Source: Methylopumilus sp036567085 (GTDB lineage Bacteria > Pseudomonadota > Gammaproteobacteria > Burkholderiales > Methylophilaceae). From it: a stretch of DNA of 15,278 nucleotides. This document shows, piece after piece, positions 7,255 to 14,897 of the stretch. Below the pieces are notes generated by a model, which saw only the letters and a program-made list of their open reading frames with translations, was not told where the DNA came from and searched no databases. How positions within the stretch are numbered: the stretch's first letter is position 1; every line of letters begins with the position of its first letter. Position numbers and translations under genes: made by a program. Location of the stretch: contig DATCVG010000064.1 of assembly GCA_036567085.1 (NCBI GenBank), positions 1-15,278 of the forward strand. The letters run 5' to 3'.

Positions 7255-9819
7255 TTAAATTTCATTAATTTCAATAATTTTTTTGGGTTTATATTCTGGC
7301 ATTTGATGAAAATTTAAATATCGATAAATTGAATCTAAATCTTTTGAGAGTTTTTGATTGCTAACAGCAAGATATTCAGCAAGTGTAGGAATTTTTCCTA
7401 AAGTTGCACAAACTGCTGAGAGCTCTGCAGAGCCCAAATAAACTTGAGCATCCTTCCCCATACGATTATCAAAATTTCGAGTGCTTGTAGAAAAAACGTG
7501 GGCTGCATCTTCAACTCTGGCTTGATTGCCCATACAAAGAGAACATCCAGGGATTTCTGTTCTAGCGCCCACTTTATTGAAAACCGAATAGACCCCCTCT
7601 TTCTTAAGCTCAGTTTCATCCATCCGTGTAGGTGGAACAATCCACAAACGCGTTGGGATTTTATTGAAATCTTCAAGCACCTTTGCTGCAGCTCGATAAT
7701 GCCCAATATTAGTCATACAACTTCCAATAAACACTTCATCAATTTTGTTGCCTGCAATTTCAGACAGAGGTTTAATATTGTCAGGATCATTTGGACAAGC
7801 AATTAATGGCTCTTTAATATCATCAAGATTAATTTCGATAATACTCGCATATTCTGCATCTTTATCTGCCTCTAATAAAGTTGGATTTTTTAACCAATCT
7901 TCCATTGATTTCATACGCCGCAATAATGTTCTTTTATCTTCGTAATTGTTATCAATTAAATTCTTAATAAGTGCAATATTTGAATGAATGTATTCAATAA
8001 TCGGCTCTTTATTAAGTTTCACTGTACATCCATTCGCAGATCTTTCTGCTGACGCATCTGCAAATTCAAAAGCTTGTTCGACTTTTAAATCAGGCAGTCC
8101 TTCAATTTCTAAAATGCGCCCATTAAAAATATTTTTTTTATTTTGTTTTGCTACTGTAAGGTCTCCATTTTTAATCGCCACATAAGGTATTGCATTTACA
8201 AGATCTCTTAATGTTATGCCTGGCTGCATTTTGCCTTTAAATTTCACCAAGACAGACTCTGGCATATCAATCGGCATAGCGCCCATAGCTGCAGCAAACG
8301 CTACAAGTCCAGAACCTGCTGGAAATGAAATGCCAATAGGAAAGCGTGTATGAGAATCACCACCTGTTCCCACAGTATCTGGAAGTAAAAGACGATTGAG
8401 CCAGGAGTGAATAATGCCATCCCCAGGCCTTAATGTGACACCGCCTCGACTTGACATAAATTCAGGTAATTCATGTTGCAATTTAAGATCTACTGGCTTT
8501 GGATAAGCTGCTGTATGGCAAAAACTTTGCATCACTAAATCAGCATTAAATCCGAGACAAGCTAATTCTTTTAGTTCGTCTCTTGTCATGGCTCCGGTTG
8601 TATCTTGAGAACCTACTGATGTGACTTTAGGTTCGCAATATGTTCCTGGCCTAACACCAACACCATCTGGCAATCCACAGGCACGTCCCACCATTTTCTG
8701 TGCAAGCGTAAATCCTTTTTTAGAGGAAGCTACTGGGATAGGCGTTAAGAATAAAGGAGTAGGAGCTAATTCTAAAAACTCTCTGGCCTTAGATGTGAGT
8801 CCACGACCAATAATAAGAGGTATTCTTCCACCTGCGCGATATTCGTCTGCAAGGGTAAATGGAGTTAAATTGAATGAAGCAATCAGTTCATTTTTGTTAT
8901 TTAAAATCTTGCCCTCAAAAGGTCTAATAATAATTTCATCACCAGTTTTCATTTGACTCACATCACATTCAATGGGTAATGCACCTGAGTCTTCTGCTGT
9001 ATTAAAAAATATGGGTGCAATTTTGCTTCCCAATATAATGCCACCTGTTCTTTTGTTTGGAATATAGGGGATATCATTTCCCATATGCCATTGAACGGAA
9101 TTAATGGCTGACTTTCTTGATGAACCTGTACCGACAACATCACCCACATAAGCTATAGGTAAGCGTCTTGTTTTTAGGTCTTGAATTGTTTTAATGCCAT
9201 TTGGCATTTTATTCATTAACATCGCTTTTGCATGCAATGGAATATCTGGTCTCGACCAAGCTTCTTGTGCTGGCGATAAATCATCAGTATTTGTTTCACC
9301 ATCCACTTTAAAAACTAATACTTTAATTTCATTTGGTAATGCTAATTTTTTTAAGAACCAATCACCATTCGCCCATGACTCCATCAATCTCATTGCAGCT
9401 TTATTACCTGATTTTACTTTTTCACTTACATCATGAAATGCATCAAAAATTAAAATAATATGAGATAAAGCTTTAACGACTTCATCAGCAAAATCTGAAT
9501 CTAGAAGTGAAATAAGAGATTGAACGTTATAACCACCGACCATAGTGCCCAATAATTCAATTGCATATTTGGGTGAAATGATTGAAGATTTTTCAACACC
9601 CTTAGCAATATCTGTGAGGTAAGCAGCTTTTATATAAGCCGCTTGATCTACACCTGATGGGACGCGATGACAAAATAATGCCATCAACGCTTCGGTATCT
9701 TTAATAGGAGGTGATTTGAGTAATGTTATAAGTTCTGCCGTTTGCTTCGCCGTTAGAGGAAGAGGCGGCAGATCCTCTTTTAAACGATCGGCAGCTTCTT
9801 TTCTGTAATCATCAATCAT
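7255..9819 (-). CDS. acnB: Aconitate hydratase B
   Basis: AcnB isomerises citrate and isocitrate via cis-aconitate. In some bacteria AcnB is known to also hydrate 2-methyl-cis-aconitate or bind mRNA when its cluster is lost; nothing here tests that. The 854 residues track E. coli AcnB (865) from end to end: the N-terminal HEAT-like domain, the swivel domain (GETNTDDLSPA near 174, GDVVGTGSSRKS at 226-237), then the catalytic core (GSQDTTG, DTVGTGGDSHTRFPIG at 481-496). The 4Fe-4S cysteines are C701 (GSCMTNIGH), C759 and C762 (PGCSLCMGN). No Shine-Dalgarno precedes the ATG at 9819-9817. It heads the acnB-fumarase operon and lies 90 bases after tRNA-Ser on the same strand. Confidence 0.97.
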   Translation of the reverse strand: MIDDYRKEAADRLKEDLPPLPLTAKQTAELITLLKSPPIKDTEALMALFCHRVPSGVDQAAYIKAAYLTDIAKGVEKSSIISPKYAIELLGTMVGGYNVQSLISLLDSDFADEVVKALSHIILIFDAFHDVSEKVKSGNKAAMRLMESWANGDWFLKKLALPNEIKVLVFKVDGETNTDDLSPAQEAWSRPDIPLHAKAMLMNKMPNGIKTIQDLKTRRLPIAYVGDVVGTGSSRKSAINSVQWHMGNDIPYIPNKRTGGIILGSKIAPIFFNTAEDSGALPIECDVSQMKTGDEIIIRPFEGKILNNKNELIASFNLTPFTLADEYRAGGRIPLIIGRGLTSKAREFLELAPTPLFLTPIPVASSKKGFTLAQKMVGRACGLPDGVGVRPGTYCEPKVTSVGSQDTTGAMTRDELKELACLGFNADLVMQSFCHTAAYPKPVDLKLQHELPEFMSSRGGVTLRPGDGIIHSWLNRLLLPDTVGTGGDSHTRFPIGISFPAGSGLVAFAAAMGAMPIDMPESVLVKFKGKMQPGITLRDLVNAIPYVAIKNGDLTVAKQNKKNIFNGRILEIEGLPDLKVEQAFEFADASAERSANGCTVKLNKEPIIEYIHSNIALIKNLIDNNYEDKRTLLRRMKSMEDWLKNPTLLEADKDAEYASIIEINLDDIKEPLIACPNDPDNIKPLSEIAGNKIDEVFIGSCMTNIGHYRAAAKVLEDFNKIPTRLWIVPPTRMDETELKKEGVYSVFNKVGARTEIPGCSLCMGNQARVEDAAHVFSTSTRNFDNRMGKDAQVYLGSAELSAVCATLGKIPTLAEYLAVSNQKLSKDLDSIYRYLNFHQMPEYKPKKIIEINEI

Positions 9820-9862
9820 TGTATGTAAGCGGGCTTAAAAAAATAAATAGGTGAGAATCACT

Positions 9863-9891
9863 AGTATAAAGCCAATGCAATCATCTTTAAA
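9863..9891 (-). promoter_or_regulatory. Candidate promoter for acnB
   Basis: TATACT (9868-9863, 5 of 6 to consensus) and TTTAAA (9891-9886, 4 of 6) are 17 bases apart on the minus strand. This predicts a start near 9856 and a leader of about 37 bases. Readthrough from the tRNA promoter is also possible, because no terminator separates the two. Confidence 0.35.
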
Positions 9892-9909
9892 AGATAAATC
9901 AAAAGTATA

Positions 9910-10000
9910 TGGCGGAAGGGGCGGGATTCGAACCCGCGTTAGGTTTTTCACCTAAACACGCTTTCCAGGCGTGCGACTTAAACCACTCATCCACCCTTCC
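9910..10000 (-). tRNA. tRNA-Ser (anticodon GGA)
   Basis: This class II tRNA of 91 bases includes an encoded CCA. The acceptor stem pairs GGAAGGG (10000-9994) with CCCTTCC (9920-9914), followed by discriminator G and CCA (9912-9910). The anticodon stem CACGC/GCGTG encloses the loop CTGGAAA, giving anticodon GGA, which reads UCC and UCU codons. A long variable arm (TTAGGT, loop, ACCTAA) is typical of serine tRNAs. The T arm is GCGGG TTCGAAT CCCGC. Confidence 0.97.
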
Positions 10001-10013
10001 AAAAGGAGTCGGC

Positions 10014-10019
10014 ATTATA
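10014..10019 (-). promoter_or_regulatory. -10 element of the tRNA-Ser promoter
   Basis: A perfect TATAAT lies 13 bases before the mature tRNA end. The bases after it are GC-rich (GCCGACTCC), like the discriminators of stringently controlled stable-RNA promoters. No good -35 is seen at the usual spacing; the TTGACC at 10032-10027 is too close. Confidence 0.5.
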
Positions 10020-10162
10020 ACTTAAGGGTCAAATATATTTAGGAATCATCTTTTCTTACTTGATTAAAGTTGATACTCATATTAAGGTTGTTCTATTGAA
10101 TTTATTTACCGAACATCTATTGCAGTACATCTGTTTTAATAATTTCATAACTTATTGATTTA

Positions 10163-10198
10163 TATAATATATTTATTAATTAATTATCAACTTAGGGG
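10163..10198 (+). promoter_or_regulatory. Candidate -10 and ribosome site of the aldehyde dehydrogenase gene
   Basis: TATAAT lies at 10163-10168 in very AT-rich DNA, with no clear -35. AGGGG at 10194-10198 is six bases before the ATG and fixes the translation start well. The rest of the 204-bp gap is AT-rich, with a short direct repeat ACATCT at 10113 and 10127 that might be an operator or chance. Confidence 0.4.
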
Positions 10199-10204
10199 TA
10201 ATCT

Positions 10205-11725
10205 ATGGGCTTAGAAACATTGAATAATCTTGGGGTGAAACATCCTTTCAAGGCCAAATATGACAATTATATTGGTGGAAAATTTGTGCCTCCAGTGGAT
10301 GGTAAATATTTTGAAAATATTTCTCCTGTCACAGGAAAAGTATTCTGCGAAGTTGCACGATCAAACGAAAAAGATGTAAATCTTGCATTAGATGCAGCGC
10401 ATGCAGCGAAAGATGGCTGGGCTAAAAAGAGTCCCACTGAACGCGCTAATCTCCTCATGCAAATTGCTGATATTATGGAAAAAAATCTTGCAACGATTGC
10501 GATCGCGGAAACGATTGATAACGGAAAGCCACTTCGTGAAACGACCTACGCTGATATTCCTTTAGCGATTGATCACTTCAGATATTTTGCTAGCTGCGTC
10601 AGAGCTCAAGAAGGAAGTATTGGTGAAATTGATCACGACACCATGGCTTATCACTTCCATGAGCCTCTCGGTGTTGTCGGACAAATTATTCCATGGAACT
10701 TCCCTATTCTTATGGCAGCGTGGAAATTAGCGCCTGCAATTGCAGCTGGTAATTGTGTAGTGATTAAACCTGCAGAGCAAACGCCTGTTTCATTGTTAGT
10801 GGTTGTTGAGCTTGTAGGTCACCTTCTTCCCCCTGGTGTATTAAATATTGTAAATGGTTTTGGTTTAGAAGCTGGTAAACCACTTGCAAGCTCACCTCGT
10901 ATTGCAAAAATTGCATTTACAGGTGAAACATCAACAGGTCGCTTAATCATGCAATACGCTTCTCAAAATCTTATTCCTGTCACATTAGAGCTTGGTGGTA
11001 AATCACCTAACATTTTCTTTGAAGATGTGATGGATAAAGATGACAACTTCTTTGACAAAGCTCTTGAAGGCTTCACATTATTTGCACTCAACCAAGGCGA
11101 GGTATGTACGTGTCCTTCACGTGCACTGATCCAAGAATCTATATACGATAAATTTATGGAGCGTGCTCTTAAACGTGTTGCGGCAATCAAACAAGACAAT
11201 CCTCTTGATATGACAACGATGATCGGGGCTCAGGCATCAAGTGAGCAAGTTGAAAAAATTATGTCTTATATGAAGATTGGTCAAGAAGAAGGTGCTCAAA
11301 TCCTCATTGGTGGTAATCGCAAAAAATTAAGTGGTGAATTAGCAGATGGTTATTACATTGAGCCTACTGTATTCAAAGGTCATAACAAAATGCGTATTTT
11401 CCAAGAGGAAATTTTTGGACCTGTCGTTTCAGTAACAACATTTAAAGATGAAGATGAAGCGCTTGAAATTGCAAACGATACGCTTTATGGCTTAGGCTCA
11501 GGTGTATGGTCTCGTAACGGCAATCGCGCATTTAGAATGGGCAAAGGCATTCAAGCAGGACGTGTATGGACTAATTGCTACCATGCTTATCCTGCACATG
11601 CAGCATTTGGTGGTTATAAACAATCAGGTATCGGTCGCGAAACACATAAGATGATGCTTGATCATTACCAACAAACAAAGAATCTTTTAGTGAGCTATAG
11701 TGAAAATAAACTTGGCTTCTTTTAA
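10205..11725 (+). CDS. NAD(P)-dependent aldehyde dehydrogenase (AldB/AcoD/ExaC type)
   Basis: This enzyme oxidises an aldehyde to the acid with NAD(P)+ in the cytosol. The 506-residue length equals that of AcoD/AldB-type acetaldehyde dehydrogenases. Visible sites are PWNFP (N165), IKPAEQTP (K188), the nucleotide-binding FTGETSTG (239-246), the general base E262 in LELGGKSPN, the nucleophile C301 in NQGEVCTCPSR, and EEIFGPV near residue 405. The end GGYKQSGIGRE is typical. The following DUF779 gene supports this subgroup, since the two families are often neighbours. The real substrate cannot be read from sequence: short aliphatic aldehydes such as acetaldehyde are likely, and a role in C1 or alcohol metabolism is only a guess. 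A strong terminator follows. Confidence 0.94.
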   Translation: MGLETLNNLGVKHPFKAKYDNYIGGKFVPPVDGKYFENISPVTGKVFCEVARSNEKDVNLALDAAHAAKDGWAKKSPTERANLLMQIADIMEKNLATIAIAETIDNGKPLRETTYADIPLAIDHFRYFASCVRAQEGSIGEIDHDTMAYHFHEPLGVVGQIIPWNFPILMAAWKLAPAIAAGNCVVIKPAEQTPVSLLVVVELVGHLLPPGVLNIVNGFGLEAGKPLASSPRIAKIAFTGETSTGRLIMQYASQNLIPVTLELGGKSPNIFFEDVMDKDDNFFDKALEGFTLFALNQGEVCTCPSRALIQESIYDKFMERALKRVAAIKQDNPLDMTTMIGAQASSEQVEKIMSYMKIGQEEGAQILIGGNRKKLSGELADGYYIEPTVFKGHNKMRIFQEEIFGPVVSVTTFKDEDEALEIANDTLYGLGSGVWSRNGNRAFRMGKGIQAGRVWTNCYHAYPAHAAFGGYKQSGIGRETHKMMLDHYQQTKNLLVSYSENKLGFF

Positions 11726-11745
11726 GATTCAATTTAACTAAAACT

Positions 11746-11781
11746 AAAGGCAGGGCTTCAAGTCTTGCCTTTCTTTTTTTT
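11746..11781 (+). terminator. Intrinsic terminator after the aldehyde dehydrogenase gene
   Basis: AAAGGCAGGGCT (11746-11757) pairs with AGTCTTGCCTTT (11761-11772), including two G-T pairs, in a 12-bp stem with a TCA loop. It is followed by C and then eight T (11774-11781). This is the clearest terminator in the window. It ends on the base before the DUF779 ATG, which is unusual. Confidence 0.85.
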
Positions 11782-12168
11782 ATGGAAAAAACTTTTACAC
11801 GCATAGATACCACTGAAGCTGCAAACAAGCTCATTGACTCTCTCAAAGAAAAATATGGTGAAATCATATTTCATCAATCAGGCGGGTGTTGTGATGGAAG
11901 TGCGCCTATGTGTTACCCCAAAGGTGAATTTTATTTAGGTGGCTCTGACGTGGAGGTGGGCATTACGCATGGCGTCCATTTTTATATGGGAGCGAGCCAA
12001 TTCTCATACTGGGAACACACACATCTCACACTTGATGCCATTCCTGGCAATGGCGGACAATTTTCTCTCGAAAATGGAACAGGCATGCGTTTTATTATTC
12101 GATCACGCTTATATAGTGATGAAGAATGGGCTTATTTAAGTCAACATCCCGTGAAACAGTGTGGGTAA
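11782..12168 (+). CDS. DUF779 family protein, aldehyde dehydrogenase partner
   Basis: The 128-residue protein carries the DUF779 signature FHQSGGCCDGSAPMCYPKGEF (residues 32-52) and a conserved second half (SYWEHTHLTLD, RFIIRSR). The cysteines C38, C39 and C45 could bind a metal or act as redox thiols. The family has no established function that I know of, but it recurs beside AldB/AcoD-type aldehyde dehydrogenases, as here. The start at 11782 fits the family's usual N-terminus (TRIDTTEAANKLI). No Shine-Dalgarno is present: the bases before the ATG are the terminator's T tract. Expression must come from readthrough, translational coupling, a leaderless RNA or a start I cannot see. Confidence 0.9.
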   Translation: MEKTFTRIDTTEAANKLIDSLKEKYGEIIFHQSGGCCDGSAPMCYPKGEFYLGGSDVEVGITHGVHFYMGASQFSYWEHTHLTLDAIPGNGGQFSLENGTGMRFIIRSRLYSDEEWAYLSQHPVKQCG

Positions 12169-12185
12169 AAGACGTTCCCTTAGGT

Positions 12186-12191
12186 TAAAAT
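12186..12191 (+). promoter_or_regulatory. Candidate -10 element of ffs
   Basis: TAAAAT lies seven bases before the predicted 5' end of the SRP RNA, as expected for a -10 element. I see no good -35 hexamer; the region overlaps the end of the DUF779 gene. Confidence 0.35.
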
Positions 12192-12198
12192 AATCACT

Positions 12199-12293
12199 GG
12201 CGGGCCTCCCCGCATTGTAATTTAGCCAACCTGGTCAGGTGCGGAAGCAAGCAGCCACAACTAAAGAAACAAGTGCCGGGGGTCTGGCTCGCC
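12199..12293 (+). ncRNA. ffs: Signal recognition particle 4.5S RNA
   Basis: The small bacterial SRP RNA binds Ffh and targets nascent membrane proteins. Its ends pair in an 8-bp helix: GGCGGGCC (12199-12206) with GGCTCGCC (12286-12293), one pair being G-T. The apical domain has the conserved GGTCAGGTGCGGAAGCAAGCAGCC, containing the GGAA tetraloop and the asymmetric-loop bases that contact Ffh. The total length of about 95 bases fits the 4.5S type. No terminator follows before dnaX 34 bases on, so the RNA may be processed from a longer transcript. ffs before dnaX is a known arrangement in betaproteobacteria. Confidence 0.95.
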
Positions 12294-12327
12294 TCTTAAT
12301 TAACTTAAGATTGGTGAAATATTATTC

Positions 12328-13965
12328 ATGAGTTATCAAGTTCTTGCTCGCAAATATCGCCCTCGTTCATTTGATACGCTCGTTGGTCAAGCACATGTCG
12401 TACAAGCACTTAAAAATGCACTTGATCAAAAAAGACTTCATCATGCTTATCTCTTTACAGGCACGCGTGGTGTGGGTAAAACTACATTAGCGCGTATTCT
12501 TGCAAAATCTCTTAATTGCGATAAAGGTATCAGTTCATCGCCTTGCGGTATTTGTAAAGCTTGTACTGAAATAGATCAGGGTCGTTATGTCGACTTAATT
12601 GAGGTAGATGCTGCATCCAATACCCAAGTAGATAATATGCGAGATCTTTTAGATAATGCGCAATACGCTCCCACACAAGGACAATTTAAGATTTATATCA
12701 TTGATGAAGTGCATATGCTTTCAAAAAGTGCATTTAATGCGATGTTAAAAACATTAGAAGAGCCGCCAGAACACGTCAAATTTATCTTAGCAACAACTGA
12801 TCCTCAAAAAGTGCCTGTCACTGTTTTATCGAGATGTTTACAATTTAATTTAAAACAAATGCCTTCTCAATCTATTTCAGAATATTTGGAAAAGATACTA
12901 AAAGAAGAAGGTCTTGCTTATGAAATCAATGCGCTTTATCTCATTGCAAAAGCAGCCAATGGAAGTATGCGCGATGCCTTATCAATACTCGATCAAGGTA
13001 TTGCTTATTGCAGAGGCATTATTGAAGAAGCTACAATTAAGAGAATGTTGGGCACAATTGACCAATCCTACTTATTCAATTTAATGCATGCAGTCATAGA
13101 GCAAGACGGTCTTAAAGCGATCGAAATTGCAAAACAAATGAATGAAAGAAATCTTTCGTTTGATGCAGCACTTCTTGATCTTGCTAATCTCATTCAAACC
13201 ATCAGTGTTGCTCAAGCTATCCCAGAGAGTTTAGAAACTTCATATCTTGATCGTGACCTAGTGATCGCATTATCAAAAAAAATAAGTGCAGAACAATTAC
13301 AGCTTTTATATCAAATTGTTATATTAGGTCGACGAGATCTTTATCTAGCACCTGAAGAATTTGCTGGATTTACCATGACACTTTTAAGAATGCTTTCTTT
13401 TGCCCCTCAGGATGCTATTACCTCAAAAGGACTAGCCCCTTCAAAAAATGAAACTCCAACTCAAATAACAAAATCAGAAGTGATTTCAAAAACTGATGAA
13501 GTCTCTACTGATGCATTTGAGATTAAAAAAAAAATTGATGTTATAGATGAAATTAAAGATAAAGCAATAAAAGAGACATTGTCCTTCAATGGAAACTGGC
13601 GTGAGCTTGTAGATCAATTGAAGTTAGGCTTAGTGAAAGCTTTAGCACAACAGTCAGAGCTTGTCAGCTTTAAAGATAATGAGATGATTTTATCTATTGC
13701 AGATGAGCATAAACACCTCCTTAATGAAACTTACCAAAAAAAATTAGAGCTAAGTTTATCTGAGTATTTTAATCGGCGTATCAAACTTGTAATCTTGCAA
13801 AAAGGTGCTAATAATTCACCACTTAAACAAAAACAAGAAGAACGCTCAACACTTATGAAAGACACGGAAGAAGCTATGTTACAAGATCAGTTCGTACAAT
13901 CATTACTTACAGAATTTAATGCTGAAATTATTTCATCAAGCATTAAACCTAATCAAACTTTATAA
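12328..13965 (+). CDS. dnaX: DNA polymerase III subunit tau (and possibly gamma)
   Basis: DnaX is the ATPase of the clamp loader, which opens the beta clamp; the longer tau form also links the polymerase and helicase. The N-terminus SYQVLARKYRPRSFDTLVGQ is canonical. Walker A is GTRGVGKT (45-52), the zinc ligands are C64, C73, C76 and C79, Walker B is IIDEVH (124-129), and the sensor/arginine-finger motif is SRC (168-170). The clamp-loader region runs to about residue 365, followed by a lysine-rich linker and a short C-terminal domain. At 545 residues it is shorter than E. coli tau (643). A run of ten A at 13525-13534 (codons 400-403) may allow frameshifting to a gamma form. Its stop overlaps the ybaB ribosome site. 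Confidence 0.96.
   Translation: MSYQVLARKYRPRSFDTLVGQAHVVQALKNALDQKRLHHAYLFTGTRGVGKTTLARILAKSLNCDKGISSSPCGICKACTEIDQGRYVDLIEVDAASNTQVDNMRDLLDNAQYAPTQGQFKIYIIDEVHMLSKSAFNAMLKTLEEPPEHVKFILATTDPQKVPVTVLSRCLQFNLKQMPSQSISEYLEKILKEEGLAYEINALYLIAKAANGSMRDALSILDQGIAYCRGIIEEATIKRMLGTIDQSYLFNLMHAVIEQDGLKAIEIAKQMNERNLSFDAALLDLANLIQTISVAQAIPESLETSYLDRDLVIALSKKISAEQLQLLYQIVILGRRDLYLAPEEFAGFTMTLLRMLSFAPQDAITSKGLAPSKNETPTQITKSEVISKTDEVSTDAFEIKKKIDVIDEIKDKAIKETLSFNGNWRELVDQLKLGLVKALAQQSELVSFKDNEMILSIADEHKHLLNETYQKKLELSLSEYFNRRIKLVILQKGANNSPLKQKQEERSTLMKDTEEAMLQDQFVQSLLTEFNAEIISSSIKPNQTL
13525..13534 (+). other. A10 slippery run in dnaX, candidate tau/gamma frameshift site
   Basis: Codons 400-402 are AAA AAA AAA, followed by ATT, giving ten A in a row. 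After a -1 shift the ribosome reads AAT and then TGA at 13536-13538. After a +1 shift it meets TAG at 13544-13546. A -1 product would be 403 residues, close to E. coli gamma (431), and would end in the linker after the clamp-loader domains. No internal Shine-Dalgarno or nearby strong stem-loop is seen; the CATTG/CAATG hairpin at 13577-13591 is about 40 bases away. Transcriptional slippage, as known for Thermus dnaX, would fit better. Confidence 0.5.
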
Positions 13966-13969
13966 GGAG
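13964..13969 (+). promoter_or_regulatory. Strong ribosome binding site of ybaB
   Basis: AAGGAG starts inside the dnaX TAA stop and lies seven bases before ATG 13977 (ten before the in-frame ATG 13980). It is the best Shine-Dalgarno in the window and favours 13977, in an arrangement suited to coupling with dnaX. Confidence 0.7.
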
Positions 13970-13976
13970 TCGTCAT

Positions 13977-14285
13977 ATGATGAAAGGTGGCATGGGCAAT
14001 TTAATGAAGCAAGCTCAAATGATGCAAGCTAATATGCAGAAAGCACAAGATGAACTTGGGCAGATTGATGTTGAGGGTTTAGCGAGTAACGGACTTGTTA
14101 AAATCGCTATCTCTTGCAAGCATCAAATTAAAAAGATCTCTATTGATCCCTCTGTCATGAGTGACCACGAAATGCTAGAAGATCTTTTAATCGTGGCTTT
14201 TAAAGATGCATTACAAAAAATTGAACAAACAACGAATGCAAAAATGGGCAATATGCTCCCACCCGGCATGAAATTACCCTTCTAA
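13977..14285 (+). CDS. ybaB: YbaB/EbfC family nucleoid-associated protein
   Basis: This small dimeric DNA-binding protein of 102 residues has the family's usual length. It starts with a methionine- and glutamine-rich amphipathic segment (MGNLMKQAQMMQANMQKAQDEL). A beta-strand core follows (GLVKIAISCKHQIKKISIDPSV), then a long C-terminal helix and a flexible MLPPGMKLPF tail. Family members bind DNA and condense or mark the nucleoid. The place between dnaX and recR is conserved across many bacteria, suggesting a link with replication or recombinational repair, though its exact role is unsettled. The start could be either of two adjacent ATGs. It follows dnaX by 11 bases and precedes recR by nine, so one transcript is expected. 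Confidence 0.95.
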   Translation: MMKGGMGNLMKQAQMMQANMQKAQDELGQIDVEGLASNGLVKIAISCKHQIKKISIDPSVMSDHEMLEDLLIVAFKDALQKIEQTTNAKMGNMLPPGMKLPF

Positions 14286-14294
14286 TTCGATTAG

Positions 14295-14897
14295 ATGAAA
14301 AATACTGAAGCCCTTGAACAGCTTGTCGACGCCTTAAGGTGCTTACCTGGTATCGGTCCTAAATCAGCTTTACGCATGGCTTACCATCTTTTACAGCATG
14401 ACAGAAAAGGTGCATCTCAACTTGCAAGTTCAATTACCAATGCTATCGAACTTGTGGGACATTGCTCTCATTGTAATAATTTTTCTGAGGAAGTAATCTG
14501 CTCACTTTGCTCATCCAAAGAACGAGACCCTGCTCTTCTTTGTGTCATTGAAATGCCAAGTGATCTTATGATGCTAGAACAAACACATTCTTATAACGGT
14601 ATGTATTTTATATTAATGGGTAAACTTTCACCTTTGGATGGTATTGGTCCTAAAGATATTCATTTGGATAGGCTGTTGAAACGACTGGATGCAGGTATCG
14701 TCAAAGAAGTCATTTTAGCTAATAATTTTACAGTGAGTGGTGATGCCACAGCTCATTACGTCACTGAACTTCTTAAATCTCGTGGTATTAAATTAAGTCG
14801 TATTGCAAGAGGTTTACCTATGGGTGGAGAGATTGAATATATCGATAGCGGCACACTCGCTCAAGCTATGATTGAAAGAAAAACGATTAAAGACTAA
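14295..14897 (+). CDS. recR: Recombination protein RecR
   Basis: RecR acts with RecO (and RecF) to load RecA on SSB-coated DNA at gaps. The 200-residue protein has the normal length. In order it has an N-terminal helix-hairpin-helix (LPGIGPKSALRMAYHLL, 18-34), a zinc site C57-C60-C69-C72 (CSHC and CSLC), a Toprim domain starting at LLCVIEMPSDL, and the C-terminal RGLPMGGEIEYID segment. No strong Shine-Dalgarno is seen, and coupling with ybaB nine bases upstream is likely. Its TAA stop overlaps the TAG stop of the convergent phosphatase gene by a few bases, leaving no space for a terminator. Confidence 0.96.
   Translation: MKNTEALEQLVDALRCLPGIGPKSALRMAYHLLQHDRKGASQLASSITNAIELVGHCSHCNNFSEEVICSLCSSKERDPALLCVIEMPSDLMMLEQTHSYNGMYFILMGKLSPLDGIGPKDIHLDRLLKRLDAGIVKEVILANNFTVSGDATAHYVTELLKSRGIKLSRIARGLPMGGEIEYIDSGTLAQAMIERKTIKD

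Noticed and set aside
7398..9436. Several 60-120-residue ORFs on both strands inside acnB
   Set aside because: They are shadows of the acnB frame, which is full length and conserved throughout.
9883..9895. ATCTTT/AAAGAT palindrome between tRNA-Ser and acnB as a terminator
   Set aside because: A six-bp AT stem with almost no loop and no following T tract on the minus strand.
11571..11867. 98-residue minus-strand ORF over the dehydrogenase/DUF779 junction
   Set aside because: It crosses two well-supported genes and the terminator, and has no recognisable domain.
13275..13282. A8 run in dnaX as the frameshift site
   Set aside because: It lies inside the clamp-loader domain III coding region, so truncation there would remove the oligomerisation domain, and the run is shorter than the A10.
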